Shown here: one piece after another, positions 30,005-30,436 of the stretch | Layout: each line of letters opens with the position of its first letter | How positions within the stretch are numbered: the stretch's first letter is position 1 | NCBI GenBank assembly: GCA_046349635.1 | Contig: JAXMBX010000057.1 | Location: 1 to 30,436, forward strand | Direction: 5' to 3' | Source: JAXMBX01 sp046349635 | Lineage (GTDB): Bacteria; Planctomycetota; Planctomycetia; Planctomycetales; Planctomycetaceae | Length of the DNA: 30,436 bases | Translations under genes and position numbers: made by a program | Notes under the pieces: model-generated | Told to the model about the DNA's origin: nothing | Database searches by the model: none | The model's input: only the letters and a program-made list of their open reading frames with translations

Positions 30005-30436
30005 ATGAAATCTATGTTGACGGGAGTGATCGCCGCCGTAGCGATCGTTTCCGCAATGGCCCCGCAAGACGCCTTCGCTGGTAAGCGACGCTTCTGCGGT
30101 GCCGGAAGCTACGCGTGTTGCCCGACGACGGCTTGTGCCCCGTCTGCCTGCTACACGTCCTGCCAGGTCCAACGGCAGACCGCCTACCGCACGGTCTACG
30201 AAACGGTCTGGGAATCCCAGCCCTACACCGTCAACCGTACGGTCTATGAAACCCAGTACGAAGACCGTCCCGTCACCTGCTATCGCACCCAGTACGAACA
30301 GCAGACCCAGAACGTTCCTTACACCGTTTGCCGTCAGGTTGCCGAAACCTCCGAACGGGAAGAACGTTACTGCACCATGCGCCCGGTCTACGAGACCAGC
30401 TACCGTGACTGCAGCTACCAGGTCTGCCGCCCGGTG
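30005..30436 (+). CDS. Secreted Tyr/Cys-rich YTV-type cell-envelope protein, N-terminal part
   Basis: The frame stays open to the window edge, giving 144 residues. It starts with a signal peptide (MKSMLTGVIAAVAIVSAMAP ... DAFA), then a Cys-rich patch (CCPTTACAPSACYTSC). Next come imperfect repeats of about 18-25 residues built on Tyr, Val, Thr, Glu and Arg: YRTVYETVWESQPYTVNRTV, YETQYEDRPVTCYRTQYEQQ, VPYTVCRQVAETSEREERYC, MRPVYETSYRDCSYQVCRPV. This matches, from memory, the YTV-domain proteins reported from the planctomycete cell wall. The many Cys could cross-link the protein. ATG at 30005 has AAGGAG 9 nt upstream. Confidence 0.85.
   Translation, partial: MKSMLTGVIAAVAIVSAMAPQDAFAGKRRFCGAGSYACCPTTACAPSACYTSCQVQRQTAYRTVYETVWESQPYTVNRTVYETQYEDRPVTCYRTQYEQQTQNVPYTVCRQVAETSEREERYCTMRPVYETSYRDCSYQVCRPV

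Overview
The window looks like a planctomycete (Planctomycetota) chromosome fragment. By eye it is moderately GC-rich, many genes start with GTG behind good purine-rich ribosome binding sites, and several lineage-typical proteins are present: a secreted alpha-alpha-toroid protein, an NPCBM-domain protein, a decayed gene with an LEPR-XLL-like N-terminus (FEERALLSA), a response regulator with a C-terminal zinc ribbon, a TPR protein carrying two RNA-polymerase alpha-CTD modules, and the start of a Tyr/Cys-rich 'YTV' cell-wall-type protein at the right edge. No tRNA, rRNA, CRISPR array or transposase gene was seen.

Layout. (1) 1-3099, minus strand: an apparent operon running lipoprotein -> secreted toroid protein -> frameshifted NPCBM protein -> membrane protein cut by the window edge. 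(2) 3324-7237, plus strand: a secreted beta-helix protein whose frame is interrupted and restored, a decayed LEPR-XLL gene followed by a 50-bp copy of the 3' end of zwf, and a seven-heme c-type cytochrome with its own candidate promoter. (3) 7282-15152, minus strand: glucose-6-phosphate dehydrogenase (zwf), a ThDP-dependent 2-oxoacid decarboxylase, a GNAT acetyltransferase, a NIPSNAP protein, an SDR oxidoreductase overlapping rsmD, two copies of a 71-bp terminal-inverted-repeat element, and an FHA/response-regulator pair. (4) 15601-18986, plus strand: a large lipoprotein fusing a sialidase-like Asp-box domain to an FAD oxidoreductase, whose stop codon lies inside a palindromic repeat, then a frameshifted stand-alone receiver. 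(5) 19238-29322, minus strand: lipA and a lipB homologue, a SpoIID-like protein, the TPR/alpha-CTD protein, a MATE exporter, accD, a histidine-phosphatase-fold protein, rpe and gap. (6) 30005-end, plus strand: the YTV-type protein.

How it fits together. zwf, rpe and gap are oxidative pentose-phosphate/glycolytic genes; lipA/lipB serve lipoylation of 2-oxoacid dehydrogenases; accD feeds fatty-acid synthesis. The most interesting items are enzyme-fold proteins that have lost catalytic residues: the LipB homologue lacks both the catalytic Lys and Cys, and the phosphatase-fold protein lacks both catalytic His and the acid. The TPR-2x(alpha-CTD) protein keeps most residues that contact UP-element DNA. 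Single-base indels, mostly assignable to short homopolymer runs, interrupt three accessory genes while the recognisable housekeeping genes are intact; whether this is decay or base-calling error needs the reads.
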